Shown here: positions 1 through 8,699 of the stretch, piece by piece
Layout: each line of letters begins with the position of its first letter
How positions within the stretch are numbered: the first letter of the stretch is position 1
Assembly: GCF_002027705.1 (NCBI RefSeq)
Contig: NZ_MBTG01000028.1
Location: 23,590-87,589 of the forward strand
Direction: 5' to 3'
Origin: Paenibacillus ferrarius
GTDB taxonomy: Bacteria; Bacillota; Bacilli; Paenibacillales; NBRC-103111
DNA: 64,000 nucleotides
Notes under the pieces: generated by a model
Databases searched by the model: none
Told to the model about the DNA's origin: nothing
The model's input: the letters and a program-made list of their open reading frames with translations, nothing else
Translations under genes and position numbers: made by a program

Positions 1-308
1 TCTCTTCACAAACCATACAACTGGGCGGCATTATGTTGAATCGGCGCAACTTTCAAGTTGTTCGAGGAGAGGAAATACTGAATCTGCCGTTAAAGGAGTT
101 CGAGCTGTTGTTCAAGCTGGCTAACCATCCGGGGCAAATCTTTACTCGGGAACAGTTGATCACGCATATCTGGGGGATGAATTACGAAGGCGATGATCGA
201 ACGGTAGATGTTCACATTAGTCGGCTTAGGGAAAGGTTTGCCGACGATGCCCACCATTTTCAAATTGAAACGGCCCGCAGTTTGGGGTATCGGCTTGTGA
301 TAACATGA
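1..308 (+). CDS. OmpR/PhoB-family response regulator, C-terminal part (5' end outside window)
   Basis: The reading frame is open from the left edge (codons from base 3), so this is the end of a longer gene. The visible ~101 residues form a winged-helix DNA-binding domain: LPLKEFELLFKLANHPG, then TREQLITHIWG, then DDRTVDVHISRLRERF, and the wing GYRLVIT. This is the trans_reg_C fold of PhoB/OmpR regulators. The receiver domain lies outside the window. The stop overlaps the start of the histidine kinase gene by 4 bases (ATGA), so the two are translationally coupled and are very likely cognate partners. The target genes cannot be read from here; the DUF418 gene downstream is a possible co-transcribed member. 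Confidence 0.93.
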   Translation, partial: SSQTIQLGGIMLNRRNFQVVRGEEILNLPLKEFELLFKLANHPGQIFTREQLITHIWGMNYEGDDRTVDVHISRLRERFADDAHHFQIETARSLGYRLVIT

Positions 309-1657
309 TCAAAACCTTGTACGTTCGCGTCATTTGTACGTTTCTTGCAGTCATTATGTTCAGTTTGCTATGCTCTTTTTTTATCGGTTACTCCGTATTC
401 AAAACAGAAATCAACCATGCCGGACAAGAGGATATGATTGCTGTTGGTGAGGAAATCATTCGTCTTTATGATCAATCAAAGCCCGTTGACTGGGATGCGT
501 TTGTAAAGCGCATGGTCAAGGTGTCCTCTTATCCGATTCATATTTATGATGATGCCAACAACGTAACGTTCTATGACTTAAAAGATACGCAAAGTGTTGA
601 AATTACGCCGGAAACAGTTCAACAGGTGCTGCGGGGACAATATTATCGTGCTCCGAGCAATGCAAGCCAAACCTATATCGGTCTTCCTTTTTCAATTGAA
701 GGCAAACCGCATGCTATGTTTATGCAGTTTTCCCCGCAGAATGAAAATATCTTTAATCGGATGATCTTGTTTATTTTGCTGCTTGCCTTGGTTATTGGAA
801 GCCTCTGTATTTTGATTGCGGCCAGGTACTTGGTGAAACCCCTTCAGGCTTTGACACGTGCGACCAAACGACTAGCGAAGGGAGATTTCGACGTTGAGAT
901 CCAAACTAAACGCATGGATGAAATGGGCGCCTTGACTCAAAGTTTTAACGAGATGGCGAGTGAGCTTAAACAGCTCGAGAAGATGAGGCAGGATTTCGTA
1001 TCGAATGTTTCCCACGAAATTCAAACCCCGCTAACGTCAATCTCCGGTTTTGCTACGGCTATGAAGAGCAGCAGTCTAGTGGCGGAAAGCGATCGCAACT
1101 ATTACCTGGATATCATTATTGCGGAGAGTGGGCGACTATCCCGGCTTAGCGATAATTTGCTCAAGCTCGCTTCATTGGATTCGGAGCATCATCCGTTCGA
1201 GGCGGTTACGTATAATCTCGACGAGCAAATCAGGCAGCTCGTCGTCACTTGTGAGCCGCAGTGGCTGGCTAAGGGCATTCGCATCGAATTGGAAATGTCC
1301 AGCGGCGTCAAAATTAACGCGGATCGAGACCAGCTTAATCAAGTTTGGATGAATTTACTTGGCAATAGCATCAAATTTACGCCGATAGGCGGGCATATCG
1401 AAATAAGACTGAATCATACAGCAAATAAAATCTTCTTCGCGATCAGCGATTCGGGGATTGGCATAGCACCGGAGAAGCTCGAATATGTTTTTGAGCGGTT
1501 TTACAAAACAGACCCGTCGCGGAACCGCAGCATTGGCGGCAATGGCTTGGGGCTTGCCATCGCGAAGAAAATCGTTACGCTCCATCATGGCAGTATTGGC
1601 ATGAAAAGTCAGATCGGCACAGGTACGACTGTGATTGTTCAGCTGCCAAACCGCTAA
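305..1657 (+). CDS. Membrane sensor histidine kinase (HAMP-HisKA-HATPase)
   Basis: This 450-residue transmembrane kinase is partner to the OmpR-type regulator it overlaps by 4 bases. Membrane segments lie at about residues 8-29 and 150-175 and flank an extracytoplasmic sensor of ~120 residues. A HAMP linker follows (about 172-225), then the phosphoacceptor box VSHEIQTPLTS with His237. The ATP-binding domain shows the N box (NLLGNSIKFTP), G1 (DSGIGIAP) and G2 (GGNGLGLAIAKKIV). The H box reads HEIQTPL rather than the usual HELRTPL, a mild variation that should not remove activity. The signal is unknown because the sensor domain carries no motif I recognise. Confidence 0.95.
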   Translation: MIKTLYVRVICTFLAVIMFSLLCSFFIGYSVFKTEINHAGQEDMIAVGEEIIRLYDQSKPVDWDAFVKRMVKVSSYPIHIYDDANNVTFYDLKDTQSVEITPETVQQVLRGQYYRAPSNASQTYIGLPFSIEGKPHAMFMQFSPQNENIFNRMILFILLLALVIGSLCILIAARYLVKPLQALTRATKRLAKGDFDVEIQTKRMDEMGALTQSFNEMASELKQLEKMRQDFVSNVSHEIQTPLTSISGFATAMKSSSLVAESDRNYYLDIIIAESGRLSRLSDNLLKLASLDSEHHPFEAVTYNLDEQIRQLVVTCEPQWLAKGIRIELEMSSGVKINADRDQLNQVWMNLLGNSIKFTPIGGHIEIRLNHTANKIFFAISDSGIGIAPEKLEYVFERFYKTDPSRNRSIGGNGLGLAIAKKIVTLHHGSIGMKSQIGTGTTVIVQLPNR

Positions 1658-1695
1658 TGCCCACGAAATTCAAAGGCTAATTGGAGGTGGTTCAA

Positions 1696-2895
1696 GTGGT
1701 TCATCAATCAAATAGATTGTGTATTATAGACAGCATGCGGGGATTCAGCTTGCTGGGCATTCTGCTGGCGAATATGCTTATTTTTCAATATGGCATATGG
1801 GGAAAGGACGAAATAGCCTTATATTCCTTATCGCAAGCGGATTCGGCTGCCAGGACGCTTTTGCACATTTTCGTCGAGGGCAGCTTTATGCCCATTTTTA
1901 CATTTCTATTCGGCTTTGGGATGATCAAGATGAAGGAGAGTCTTGAAACGAAAGGCTTGAAACCCAAAAGGTATTTGGCTCGCCGGTTTCTTTTGTTGTT
2001 TGCAGCAGGCATTGTGCATGGCACTTATTTGTGGGAAGGGGACATCCTAGGTTTCTATGGGGGCATGGGCTTCTTTCTGCTTCTTTTCATGAATAGGAAA
2101 GCGAAGACTCTGCTGATATGGGGCGCATTGCTGCTGAGTTTGTTCGGCCTGCTGGGGTTAGCGCCTGAAAGCACGAGTAATCATTCCTTAACAGAAGATA
2201 AGCCCCGTATGGAAACCTATGTGAAGGAAACGATCACGATTTACGGAACGGGCACTTACGAGGAGATCAAGCATCACCGCAATACGGCAGATCCACTTGG
2301 ATTAAATGATTACTTGATTGTAGGCATGCTGCTGTTTGCGCCGCTGCTGACGGCACCATTGTTTCTGTTCGGTATGTATGCGGCCAAAAAACGATGGTTC
2401 CGCCAACCAGATGATGAACGATCTATGTATTTGAAAGGAATGCTCAATTTCCTGCCGATAGGACTCCTGTTGAAAGGGGCAAAGGTTGTGTTTCCTGGCC
2501 AAGGCTGGAGCGAAATGGCCGAAATGATCGGAGGAAATCTCTTGTCGCTTGGGTACATTTTCGCGTTCTCTCATCTGTATGCGGCAGCCAAATCGTCGCC
2601 TTGGTTCTTGCGTTTCGAAGCTTTAGGGAAGTTATCTCTGACCAACTATTTATTGCAATCCATCATCTGCACATCGATTTTTTATGGCTACGGAATGGGA
2701 TGGTTCGGCAAGCTGGGGGTAATCGCAGGCTGCGGGCTAGCCCTTGTCATTTATATCGGTCAGCTCTTCCTTAGCCGCTGGTATCTGACACGCTTTCAAT
2801 CCGGGCCCGTAGAGCGGGTGCTCCGCATGTGGACCTATTTCTCCTTCAGCGGTAAATCCAGAAGCAAGGTTCCATATGAGTCCTCCTCGATTTAG
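1696..2895 (+). CDS. DUF418 family multi-pass membrane protein
   Basis: This protein of about 399 residues has many hydrophobic segments. It has the DUF418/YeiB layout: an N-terminal IDSMRGFSLLGILLANM segment, an interior FTFLFGFGMIKMKESLETKG loop, and a C-terminal part with LGKLSLTNYLLQSII and the FQSGPVERVLRMWTYF ending that is diagnostic of DUF418. An in-frame TTG at 1681 is upstream, but the ribosome binding site GGAGGTGG (1682-1689) lies after it, so the GTG at 1696 is the better start. It lies 38 bases after the histidine kinase on the same strand and may share its transcript. The biochemical function of the family is not established; a transport role is often assumed. Confidence 0.88.
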   Translation: MVHQSNRLCIIDSMRGFSLLGILLANMLIFQYGIWGKDEIALYSLSQADSAARTLLHIFVEGSFMPIFTFLFGFGMIKMKESLETKGLKPKRYLARRFLLLFAAGIVHGTYLWEGDILGFYGGMGFFLLLFMNRKAKTLLIWGALLLSLFGLLGLAPESTSNHSLTEDKPRMETYVKETITIYGTGTYEEIKHHRNTADPLGLNDYLIVGMLLFAPLLTAPLFLFGMYAAKKRWFRQPDDERSMYLKGMLNFLPIGLLLKGAKVVFPGQGWSEMAEMIGGNLLSLGYIFAFSHLYAAAKSSPWFLRFEALGKLSLTNYLLQSIICTSIFYGYGMGWFGKLGVIAGCGLALVIYIGQLFLSRWYLTRFQSGPVERVLRMWTYFSFSGKSRSKVPYESSSI

Positions 2896-2916
2896 ACGAA
2901 CAGACATGATGATAAA

Positions 2917-2947
2917 GCGTTGGCCATAAGGGGCCAGCGTTTTTTTG
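2917..2947 (+). terminator. Rho-independent terminator after the DUF418 gene
   Basis: An 8-bp stem (CGTTGGCC paired with GGCCAGCG, one G-U pair) has a short loop and is followed by seven T residues. It closes the regulator-kinase-DUF418 unit. Bases 2948-3215 after it are AT-rich and hold nothing I can identify beyond the probable promoter region of the next gene. Confidence 0.85.
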
Positions 2948-3215
2948 CATGCTACGGCTTAATTTTAAAATGTAAATCATCTAATTAACTGATCCAGCAT
3001 TGGCATAATAACTATGAGGGATCCCATGAATGTAGGCGTGGAAAGGATAAGACTAGTAATGGCTAGATATCTATAGCAAAGGACCAGTCCAATACTTATA
3101 TTTTAAGATGAAAGAGCGAAAGTCGTAAGTACTAAGTATAAATAGTACTAGCGTCATTAGTTTAAGCCTACTAAACTCAAATTATAAGATTTGGATCGAG
3201 TTCGGAGGGAAGCTT

Positions 3216-3572
3216 ATGACACTAGTCATTTTGTTTATAATCGGAATAACCATAGCAAGCGTCAAATATGGCCGTTATGGGGCGAGCCGGATGGTAGTTT
3301 TTGTTGAAATCATCTTCGCTATTGGAATGCCGGTATGTTTATTTTATCTATACAAGATTTGGTTCCCTAGTTATTATGGTGGATTCATTACAGGACTAGG
3401 TGCTCTCTTCGTTGCAAGTATGATGATTTTCGTGAATATAATATGTATCTATCCATTGACAAACTATCTTCGCAGCAAGCTCCAAAATAAGCGTATGACT
3501 TGTTACATTTATTTCCCCCTCATGTTACTCTCCGGTCTGAGTCAATATATGTGGTTAGTTTGGTTAAACTGA
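3216..3572 (+). CDS. Small hypothetical membrane protein, four predicted transmembrane segments
   Basis: This is a 118-residue, strongly hydrophobic protein with segments at about 2-16, 26-44, 55-76 and 96-116. A ribosome binding site (GGAGGG, 3203-3208) precedes the ATG at good spacing. The base composition is AT-richer than its neighbours. I recognise no family. It may be a transporter accessory or a stress-type membrane protein, but nothing in the sequence decides this. Confidence 0.65.
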   Translation: MTLVILFIIGITIASVKYGRYGASRMVVFVEIIFAIGMPVCLFYLYKIWFPSYYGGFITGLGALFVASMMIFVNIICIYPLTNYLRSKLQNKRMTCYIYFPLMLLSGLSQYMWLVWLN

Positions 3573-3688
3573 ATATGGACACAATGATGAGAGGGGCACA
3601 ACACGATGTTTAGGAATCAATCATACGGTTTAATGTTACCTATTTAATCCAACAACGGTATGTTTCGAGGCGAGTGAGGGGATTGCAC

Positions 3689-4291
3689 ATGAAAAAGTAT
3701 GCAGACAGAGGGAACGACCTCTTCGAACTGGTCATGTATGGAGTTGCGGCGGTTTGTTTTGTTTATTTTTTGATAAAGGGTAACTGGGCAAAAGTGTTGG
3801 AGGCCGCATTGATCATTGGCGTGCTGCTGCTGATTCGAGTCGTGGTGAAAGTCACCCAAACGCCTATGTTTGCTGCGCTGAGGTTCTGCATTTTATTGTT
3901 CATCACGATCACTATGATTATGGCAAATGAGTTCGGGTTCTACAGTATCATTCCCTATCTGGATAAGTACGAGCATCTGTTTTCAGGTGTTATTTTATGC
4001 TTTGTCGGCTTATTAATTTATAAAAAGGCGAATGACAGCGGCACAAGCAGTGCATCCAATTCCCGTGTTGCGATATGGCTGAGCTTGTTCTTTTCCATTG
4101 CGATGGCGGGAGTTTGGGAAATATATGAATTTACGACGGACCATTTCTTAGGTCTGAACTCGCAAAACGGCAGCTTGGTTGACACGATGACTGATATTAT
4201 TTGCGGTACCGCAGGTGCAATCGGAACGAGTATTTATTTGGCTTTTCAAGCGAAAAACAAAAAAATGCCTCTCTTGGATGAGAAGCATTGA
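3689..4291 (+). CDS. DUF2238/YjdF-like membrane protein
   Basis: About 200 residues with six hydrophobic segments. The pattern DKYEHLFSG, then GVWEIYEFTTDHFLG, then NGSLVDTMTDIICGTAGA matches the conserved acidic and His residues of the DUF2238 (YjdF) family of integral membrane proteins, whose function is unknown. A GTG at 3674 is in frame, but the GAGGGG box at 3676-3681 lies downstream of it and points to ATG 3689 (MKKYADRG). It stands alone between the preceding small membrane protein and a repeat-containing gap. Confidence 0.72.
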   Translation: MKKYADRGNDLFELVMYGVAAVCFVYFLIKGNWAKVLEAALIIGVLLLIRVVVKVTQTPMFAALRFCILLFITITMIMANEFGFYSIIPYLDKYEHLFSGVILCFVGLLIYKKANDSGTSSASNSRVAIWLSLFFSIAMAGVWEIYEFTTDHFLGLNSQNGSLVDTMTDIICGTAGAIGTSIYLAFQAKNKKMPLLDEKH

Positions 4292-4326
4292 TTTGAATGT
4301 TGGCAGGTGACATTGCTTCGATGAAA

Positions 4327-4503
4327 CGGAACTAGGGTACGCTATTGTGAGGAAAATCAGCTAAACCTGAAGGAAGCGGAACTGGGGTACGCTATTTGTG
4401 CCAAATAGCACGATTTGTGATCAAAAAGTCTGAAATAGCGTACTGTAGTTCCGCTTCGTCCGGAATTTAACTCATTTTGCTGAAATAGCGGATTCTAGTT
4501 CCC
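4327..4503. repeat. Four copies of a ~20-bp repeat, two direct and two inverted
   Basis: The core CGGAACT-GGGTACGCTATT occurs at 4327-4346 and 4377-4396. Its reverse complement (AATAGCGTACTGTAGTTCCG and a diverged AATAGCGGATTCTAGTTCCC) occurs at 4434-4453 and 4484-4503. The arrangement can fold into nested hairpins. The whole 4292-4546 gap consists of this element and flanks, with no gene. Confidence 0.8.
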
Positions 4504-4546
4504 TTTGAGAACAATCCTCTCCATAAACTGGATCGTATTTATAATC

Positions 4547-5671
4547 TTAAGCCGCCGCCGCAGATGAAGCTGATTTGTTGCGGCTTTTTTTGCGTGCGTT
4601 GGCTTTGATGCGCCAGATGAAAAGGCCTGTGATCATGAGCGCGAGCGGCGTCATACCGAAGAAGAAGCTGATGATTTTGAGCGGTTCGCCGCCCCATGTG
4701 GCGAAATGCAGGCCTTTTCTCCAAGCGTTATACAGGTTGATCGCTAGATTTGGGTTCGTTTTGTATAAAATAGCTCCTGTGGAGCCATCCATGTAAACAG
4801 TGCTGTTGCTGCCTGTGGAAGCGCTGAAGCCTTCTTGCAAGCCGATTTGGTAGGATTGGCCGGCTTTTTGGGGCAGTTGTATTTTGATCAATTCACTTGT
4901 AGGATAGGTTTCTTTAACGATCTCAACTGCGCGGTCCAGTGGAAGCACGGCTGCGTCCTTCGTTTTGCTTTGTAAAGCTGTCGCCGGAATTTCTTCCTTC
5001 GCCTTGAAGCCGACCCAAGTTGGGATCGATTTTTCGAAGGCGTTGATTGTACCCGTTAACGCCAAGACAAGCAGGAACGGAATGGAGATGATGCCTACGG
5101 TTTTATGCAAACTCATATGCTTCAAGAACTTGCCGCGACCCAGCACAACTCGAAAGCCTGTTGCAAGTTTTCGAAGACCCGGCCACCATAGGTATATACC
5201 CGTTACGAGCATTAGAACGAGTGCGATGCCTAAGATCCCAACGACGGAAGCTGCCGGAACTTTACCGATTACTGAGGTCAGCAAGAGATAGCGATGAAGC
5301 TGATAGATGGTGGCAAAAGGCTCCAGACGGTCCACTTGCACGCGGCCAAAGGTATCTCCTGTACCTGGATCTGCATAGACGGTGAAGTTTTCTTTGCCGC
5401 CGTTAGCTTGGGTCAAATGAACACGATAGTATGGTTCTTTGTTAGGATACTCGATCCGATCGGTAAAGAATCCAGGATTGGCCGAATCGGCATGTTGTTT
5501 AATGACAGATGGACTAACACTCCCTGATGTTGCTGTGTGATTCACAGGATGCATCCAGCTTTCGACTTCAGGTTCAATCAGCAGAAGACTGCCTGTCGTA
5601 CAGGTTAATACCACGAATATGCCCAGCGTCAAGCTGAGTATAAGATGGATGGCTAAAATGGTTTTTCTCAT
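4547..5671 (-). CDS. PepSY-associated transmembrane protein, iron-regulated (putative siderophore/ferric reductase type)
   Basis: This 374-residue membrane protein has four hydrophobic segments (about 8-30, 135-165, 190-215, 335-355) and two extracytoplasmic PepSY-like regions. LHRYLLL, GIYLWWPG and MSLHKTVGI carry the conserved His/Trp residues of the PepSY_TM family, also called the iron-regulated or sulfite-reductase-type membrane family. The C-terminus is basic (RKKSRNK). The start follows a GGGGGAA box at 6-base spacing. Two Fur boxes lie just upstream (5728-5746 and 5765-5779), so expression should rise under iron limitation. A role in reductive iron release from siderophores is known for relatives and is inferred here. 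Confidence 0.88.
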   Translation of the reverse strand: MRKTILAIHLILSLTLGIFVVLTCTTGSLLLIEPEVESWMHPVNHTATSGSVSPSVIKQHADSANPGFFTDRIEYPNKEPYYRVHLTQANGGKENFTVYADPGTGDTFGRVQVDRLEPFATIYQLHRYLLLTSVIGKVPAASVVGILGIALVLMLVTGIYLWWPGLRKLATGFRVVLGRGKFLKHMSLHKTVGIISIPFLLVLALTGTINAFEKSIPTWVGFKAKEEIPATALQSKTKDAAVLPLDRAVEIVKETYPTSELIKIQLPQKAGQSYQIGLQEGFSASTGSNSTVYMDGSTGAILYKTNPNLAINLYNAWRKGLHFATWGGEPLKIISFFFGMTPLALMITGLFIWRIKANARKKSRNKSASSAAAA

Positions 5672-5727
5672 TACGTAATTCCCCCAGTATCCTATGTAGA
5701 TATATAATTCTCTGTCGCTTTCTCAAA

Positions 5728-5746
5728 TGATAATGATAATCATTCT
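5728..5746 (-). promoter_or_regulatory. Fur box 1 upstream of the PepSY gene
   Basis: The sequence TGATAATGATAATCATTCT resembles the classical 19-bp Fur site GATAATGATAATCATTATC. It lies about 60 bases from the PepSY start codon, in the likely promoter. Confidence 0.8.
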
Positions 5747-5764
5747 ACGAATTAGCATTTACAA

Positions 5765-5779
5765 TGATAATCATTATCA
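5765..5779 (-). promoter_or_regulatory. Fur box 2, perfect 7-1-7 palindrome
   Basis: TGATAATCATTATCA matches the Bacillus Fur 7-1-7 consensus exactly. Two boxes in tandem suggest tight iron repression of the PepSY gene to the left. There is no intact gene immediately to the right that it could control. Confidence 0.85.
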
Positions 5780-6082
5780 ATTTAAATGTCAATAAAGTTT
5801 ACATAAAAATAGGGGAGTAAAGTTGAAACTTTTTTTACACACATAAAGGAGCTGCCCAGAGGTACGCCGATAATGTTCAACAGGTTAAAAAATTTAACGA
5901 AGAGGTCAAAAATCTGCCTATTCATGTGTAAATTTTTCCAGAAGAATAGAAGGTAACAGCTAGATCTGAACTTAAATGAAAGCGTTTTAATTATCAAGGA
6001 AAGGAGTTCATATGCGAACATTCTGAAGTCAGTTACACACCCAAAGGAGGAAGAATGTGATGATTTTACGGACGGATTATAA

Positions 6083-6840
6083 ACGATCCATAAATCGCTG
6101 ACAGCTATTAAGGTTGAACAGGCCTGGGCCAAAGAGAAAGGGCTCATTGACGATCTGAGCTACAGCAGTGAGCTGAAGCGCTGGAAGCAAGAAAATGAAC
6201 GGAGAAATCAAGCGGTTCGCCAGAAGAAACCGATCTATGGACCGATTCAATACGAGGAGCGTGGATTTTATGAATATGAATTGTCTAATTTGCGAATTCG
6301 ATTGAAAGAAGTATTATCCAAGCAAGTTTATAAGATTTCTGATGATGTGCTGAGAATCAAGTACGAAGCAATTAAGGAGCAGCAGTTCAAAAAGCCGGAC
6401 ACCATTCAGCTATGGAAGGTTGCCATCCCCGATCAGGACGGAAAAGGAAAAGAGCGCATGAAACTAGCCAGCGATAAGCTTGCCAAGGCGAGGATTTCAG
6501 GCAGATCGCTCAGAGCTATGCAATGGATGGGAAAGGTTGGGAGCTAGGCATAAATGGCGACAATCAGAAACAGATATCGGAAACAGCTCCGATATTGTTT
6601 GAGGAAGCGTTAAAGCTGCCGGCAGGACAGCAAAGCTCGGTTTTCGAAGAAAACGGCACGCTGTTTATCGTAAAATGCGCAGCTCGGACGCAAGGAGGAT
6701 ATGAGCCTTTTGAGCAGGTGAAACGGCAGATCAGCTCCTTTTATGTGGAGGAGAAATATAAAGAAGAGGTGGATCGGAGGACGCAAGCGGCCACCACTGA
6801 AATTGTTCAGAAAAATTTGGATAAAGTCGAGATTACATAG
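6083..6840 (+). pseudogene. Broken PpiC/SurA-type peptidyl-prolyl isomerase (foldase) gene
   Basis: Two overlapping frames together encode one foldase-like protein. Frame A (6083-6547) gives SLTAIKVEQAWAKEKG, then PIYGPIQYEERGFYEYEL, then QLWKVAIPDQDGKGKERM, the N-terminal helper region of secreted PpiC isomerases. Near base 6486-6492 the homology moves to frame B (open to 6840): GEDFRQIAQSYAMDGKGWEL, then FEEALKLPAGQQSSVFEENG and GYEPFEQVKRQI, the rotamase domain and its C-terminal tail. A stop at 6080-6082 interrupts the frame further upstream, and no signal peptide or start codon remains. At least one frameshift, one stop and the loss of the 5' end make this a pseudogene. Bases 5780-6060 may hold further unrecognisable remnants. 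Confidence 0.75.
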
Positions 6841-6918
6841 GGAAGGTTTCGTGTGAGATAAAGGGATGATTGCTTAAAGCATGGTGCAGTTTGGCTCCTA
6901 AGAAGCTCGCAAAAGCTT

Positions 6919-7656
6919 TCAATCCCTAATGAGATAACCAGGCTCAAGCTCAATCTCCGTAAATCCAGCCAAATGGCGGGCTTGATAGTCAATCGGCATG
7001 TTTCGGCCAATGATGATCATATTCTGCACATCCCGAACACCGTCAGCTGGCAAAGCGAAGGTCTTCGTGTAAGCAAATTCCTCGCGCAGTGTCGTATGGA
7101 TGGCATGGATGAGCCGGTCTTGCTGCCCTTTGCCGAATAGATTCATGATGACCGAACCTTCGGGTTGGAGCTTTTCACGGGTTAGCTTGAAAAAAGCCTG
7201 TGAGGTTAGATGCCGCGGCGTTCCTTTGGAGGTGAAGGCATCCAAAATCAAATAATCATAGGTATGCGGTTCCTCCTGTTCAAGCAAAAGCCGACCATCG
7301 CCAATCACGACGTTGTTCTGGGTGTAATGGAAGAAACGCTTGCTTAATTCCACGACGGTAACGTCTAGCTCCGCTATTTTAAAGCGTTTCTCCGGGAAAT
7401 GGCCGGCGATCGTCCCGATCCCATGTCCGATGACGAATACATGCTCGAAGGAGCGATGATTCATTTCCATAAGGTGAATGATGGCCCGCGGGTATTCAAA
7501 AAGGATGCGTGCCGGATGATTGACATCCAGAGCGCCTTGTATCGCATCATTTGAGAATTGCAAAACACGAAACAGACCTCTCTCGCCGTATAGCTCCGTG
7601 GTCTCATAGACAGATATATCATGATTATCGTTGGATTCTCTAAATAATGGCTGCAA
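6919..7656 (-). CDS. Spermidine synthase-like class I methyltransferase-fold protein
   Basis: A 245-residue protein with a Rossmann-type fold: HVFVIGHGIGTIAGHFP (nucleotide loop), IAELDVTVVELSKRFF (acidic residues ending strand 2), VVIGDGRLLL and YDYLILDAFTS. These match the SpeE/PMT family, which transfers an aminopropyl or methyl group. The usual GGGDG loop reads GHGIG here, so true spermidine synthase activity is doubtful. The start is TTG with AGGAG nine bases upstream. It is divergent from the DinB gene, and a perfect 10-bp palindrome lies between them. Confidence 0.8.
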   Translation of the reverse strand: MQPLFRESNDNHDISVYETTELYGERGLFRVLQFSNDAIQGALDVNHPARILFEYPRAIIHLMEMNHRSFEHVFVIGHGIGTIAGHFPEKRFKIAELDVTVVELSKRFFHYTQNNVVIGDGRLLLEQEEPHTYDYLILDAFTSKGTPRHLTSQAFFKLTREKLQPEGSVIMNLFGKGQQDRLIHAIHTTLREEFAYTKTFALPADGVRDVQNMIIIGRNMPIDYQARHLAGFTEIELEPGYLIRD

Positions 7657-7732
7657 GTTTATAATCTCCTGTATGCTGTGTGAAGTGTTTTATTTATAAA
7701 GTATAGTCAAAATTTTATTTTCTTCCGTTCGA

Positions 7733-7756
7733 ACCCTGACAAATTGTTGTCAGGGT
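7733..7756. promoter_or_regulatory. Perfect inverted repeat between divergent genes
   Basis: ACCCTGACAA, four bases, then TTGTCAGGGT form a perfect 10-bp palindrome. There is no T-run on either side, so an operator for the divergent pair (methyltransferase-like gene and dinB-type gene) is more likely than a terminator. Confidence 0.5.
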
Positions 7757-7824
7757 ATTAGTCGTATCATAAAGGAAACGCTTAACGATATCAACGAATA
7801 CGGGCGAACAAGGGAGCAGAAATC

Positions 7825-8325
7825 ATGAGCCATATTGCGAGAACGATGTGCGATTTCCATGTCTGGGCGAATCAAACGATGTTAACTCACCTGCAGAAGC
7901 TGCCAAAAGAGGTATACACAAGAGAGATTCAAAGTGCTTTTCCGACGATATCCAAAGGCATCTCCCATATTTACCTCGTGGATACGTGCTGGTTGGATAT
8001 TGTGGCGGGAAAAAGCATGAAGGAAGCTATGGCCATTGATCCAGAGTGGAGCCAAGATATAGAAATGACAAATATTGAGGAAATGATCGTTCTCTACGCC
8101 GAACTGGCGGAGCGGTTTAAAGCTTTTTTGGACCAACAGGCGGACTTGGATACAAAGCTTGTGGTGGATAATCCTTATGCGGGAGTCAGGGATACCAGTA
8201 TGACGGAAATGATCTTGCAGATTGTCAATCACGCAACCTACCATCGCGGCAATATTACGGCAATGCTGCGCCAAATGGGGCACGCCTCTGTGATGACGGA
8301 GTATGCGTTGTATTGGTATTCATGA
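7825..8325 (+). CDS. DinB family protein (putative metal-dependent thiol transferase)
   Basis: A 166-residue protein of the DinB/YfiT four-helix bundle type. The metal-ligand histidines appear in ISHIYLVDTCW (first His, about residue 48) and in the C-terminal NHATYHRGNITAMLRQMG signature (two His), which is the pattern of DinB proteins. The start ATG follows an AAGGGAGCAG box. Members of the superfamily use bacillithiol or mycothiol or react to DNA damage; the substrate of this one is unknown. Its promoter region is shared with the divergent methyltransferase-like gene. Confidence 0.88.
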   Translation: MSHIARTMCDFHVWANQTMLTHLQKLPKEVYTREIQSAFPTISKGISHIYLVDTCWLDIVAGKSMKEAMAIDPEWSQDIEMTNIEEMIVLYAELAERFKAFLDQQADLDTKLVVDNPYAGVRDTSMTEMILQIVNHATYHRGNITAMLRQMGHASVMTEYALYWYS

Positions 8326-8377
8326 TGGACTAAGGTTCACTAAGGTTCAAACACTTGGGAGTATCTGCAGGAGTGAG

Positions 8378-8695
8378 TTCCTGCGTATGTGCATCTATTG
8401 GTGGCTTTGAAGCAACTGTAGGATCAAATTCCTGCGAGTGTGCATCTTTTTTTCTATAAATCCACCTGCATGACCTAAATTCCTGCGAATATGCATCTTT
8501 TGGTAGATTATTTCTAGTTTTAGGAAGAATAATCTATAGATTCCTGCATAATTGCAGGTTTTTGCATTTTTCAGGCGATTTTGTTGAAAAAGCCTGCACT
8601 TTTGCAGTTTTTAGAGTGAGGAACTCTTCAGTGGTACCTGAATTGCTGCGATTGCTCATCTTTTGGTGACTTTGCACTTTTGCAGTTTACAAGGT
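8378..8695. repeat. Cluster of degenerate CCTGC(N5)TGCA repeat units
   Basis: Units such as TTCCTGCGTATGTGCATCT (8378-8396), CCTGCGAGTGTGCATCTTTT (from 8431), CCTGCGAATATGCATCTTTT (from 8482), CCTGCATAATTGCAGGTTTT (from 8543) and CCTGCACTTTTGCAGTTTTT (from 8593) recur about every 50 bases. Each has a CTGCA/TGCAG inverted core and a T-rich tail. The same family occurs at 30061-30243. Confidence 0.8.
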
Positions 8696-8699
8696 AACT

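Noticed and set aside
5782..6147. 121-residue minus-strand frame next to the Fur boxes
   Set aside because: Composition is Ser/Phe/Leu-rich without a ribosome binding site, and it overlaps the foldase pseudogene remnant on the other strand.
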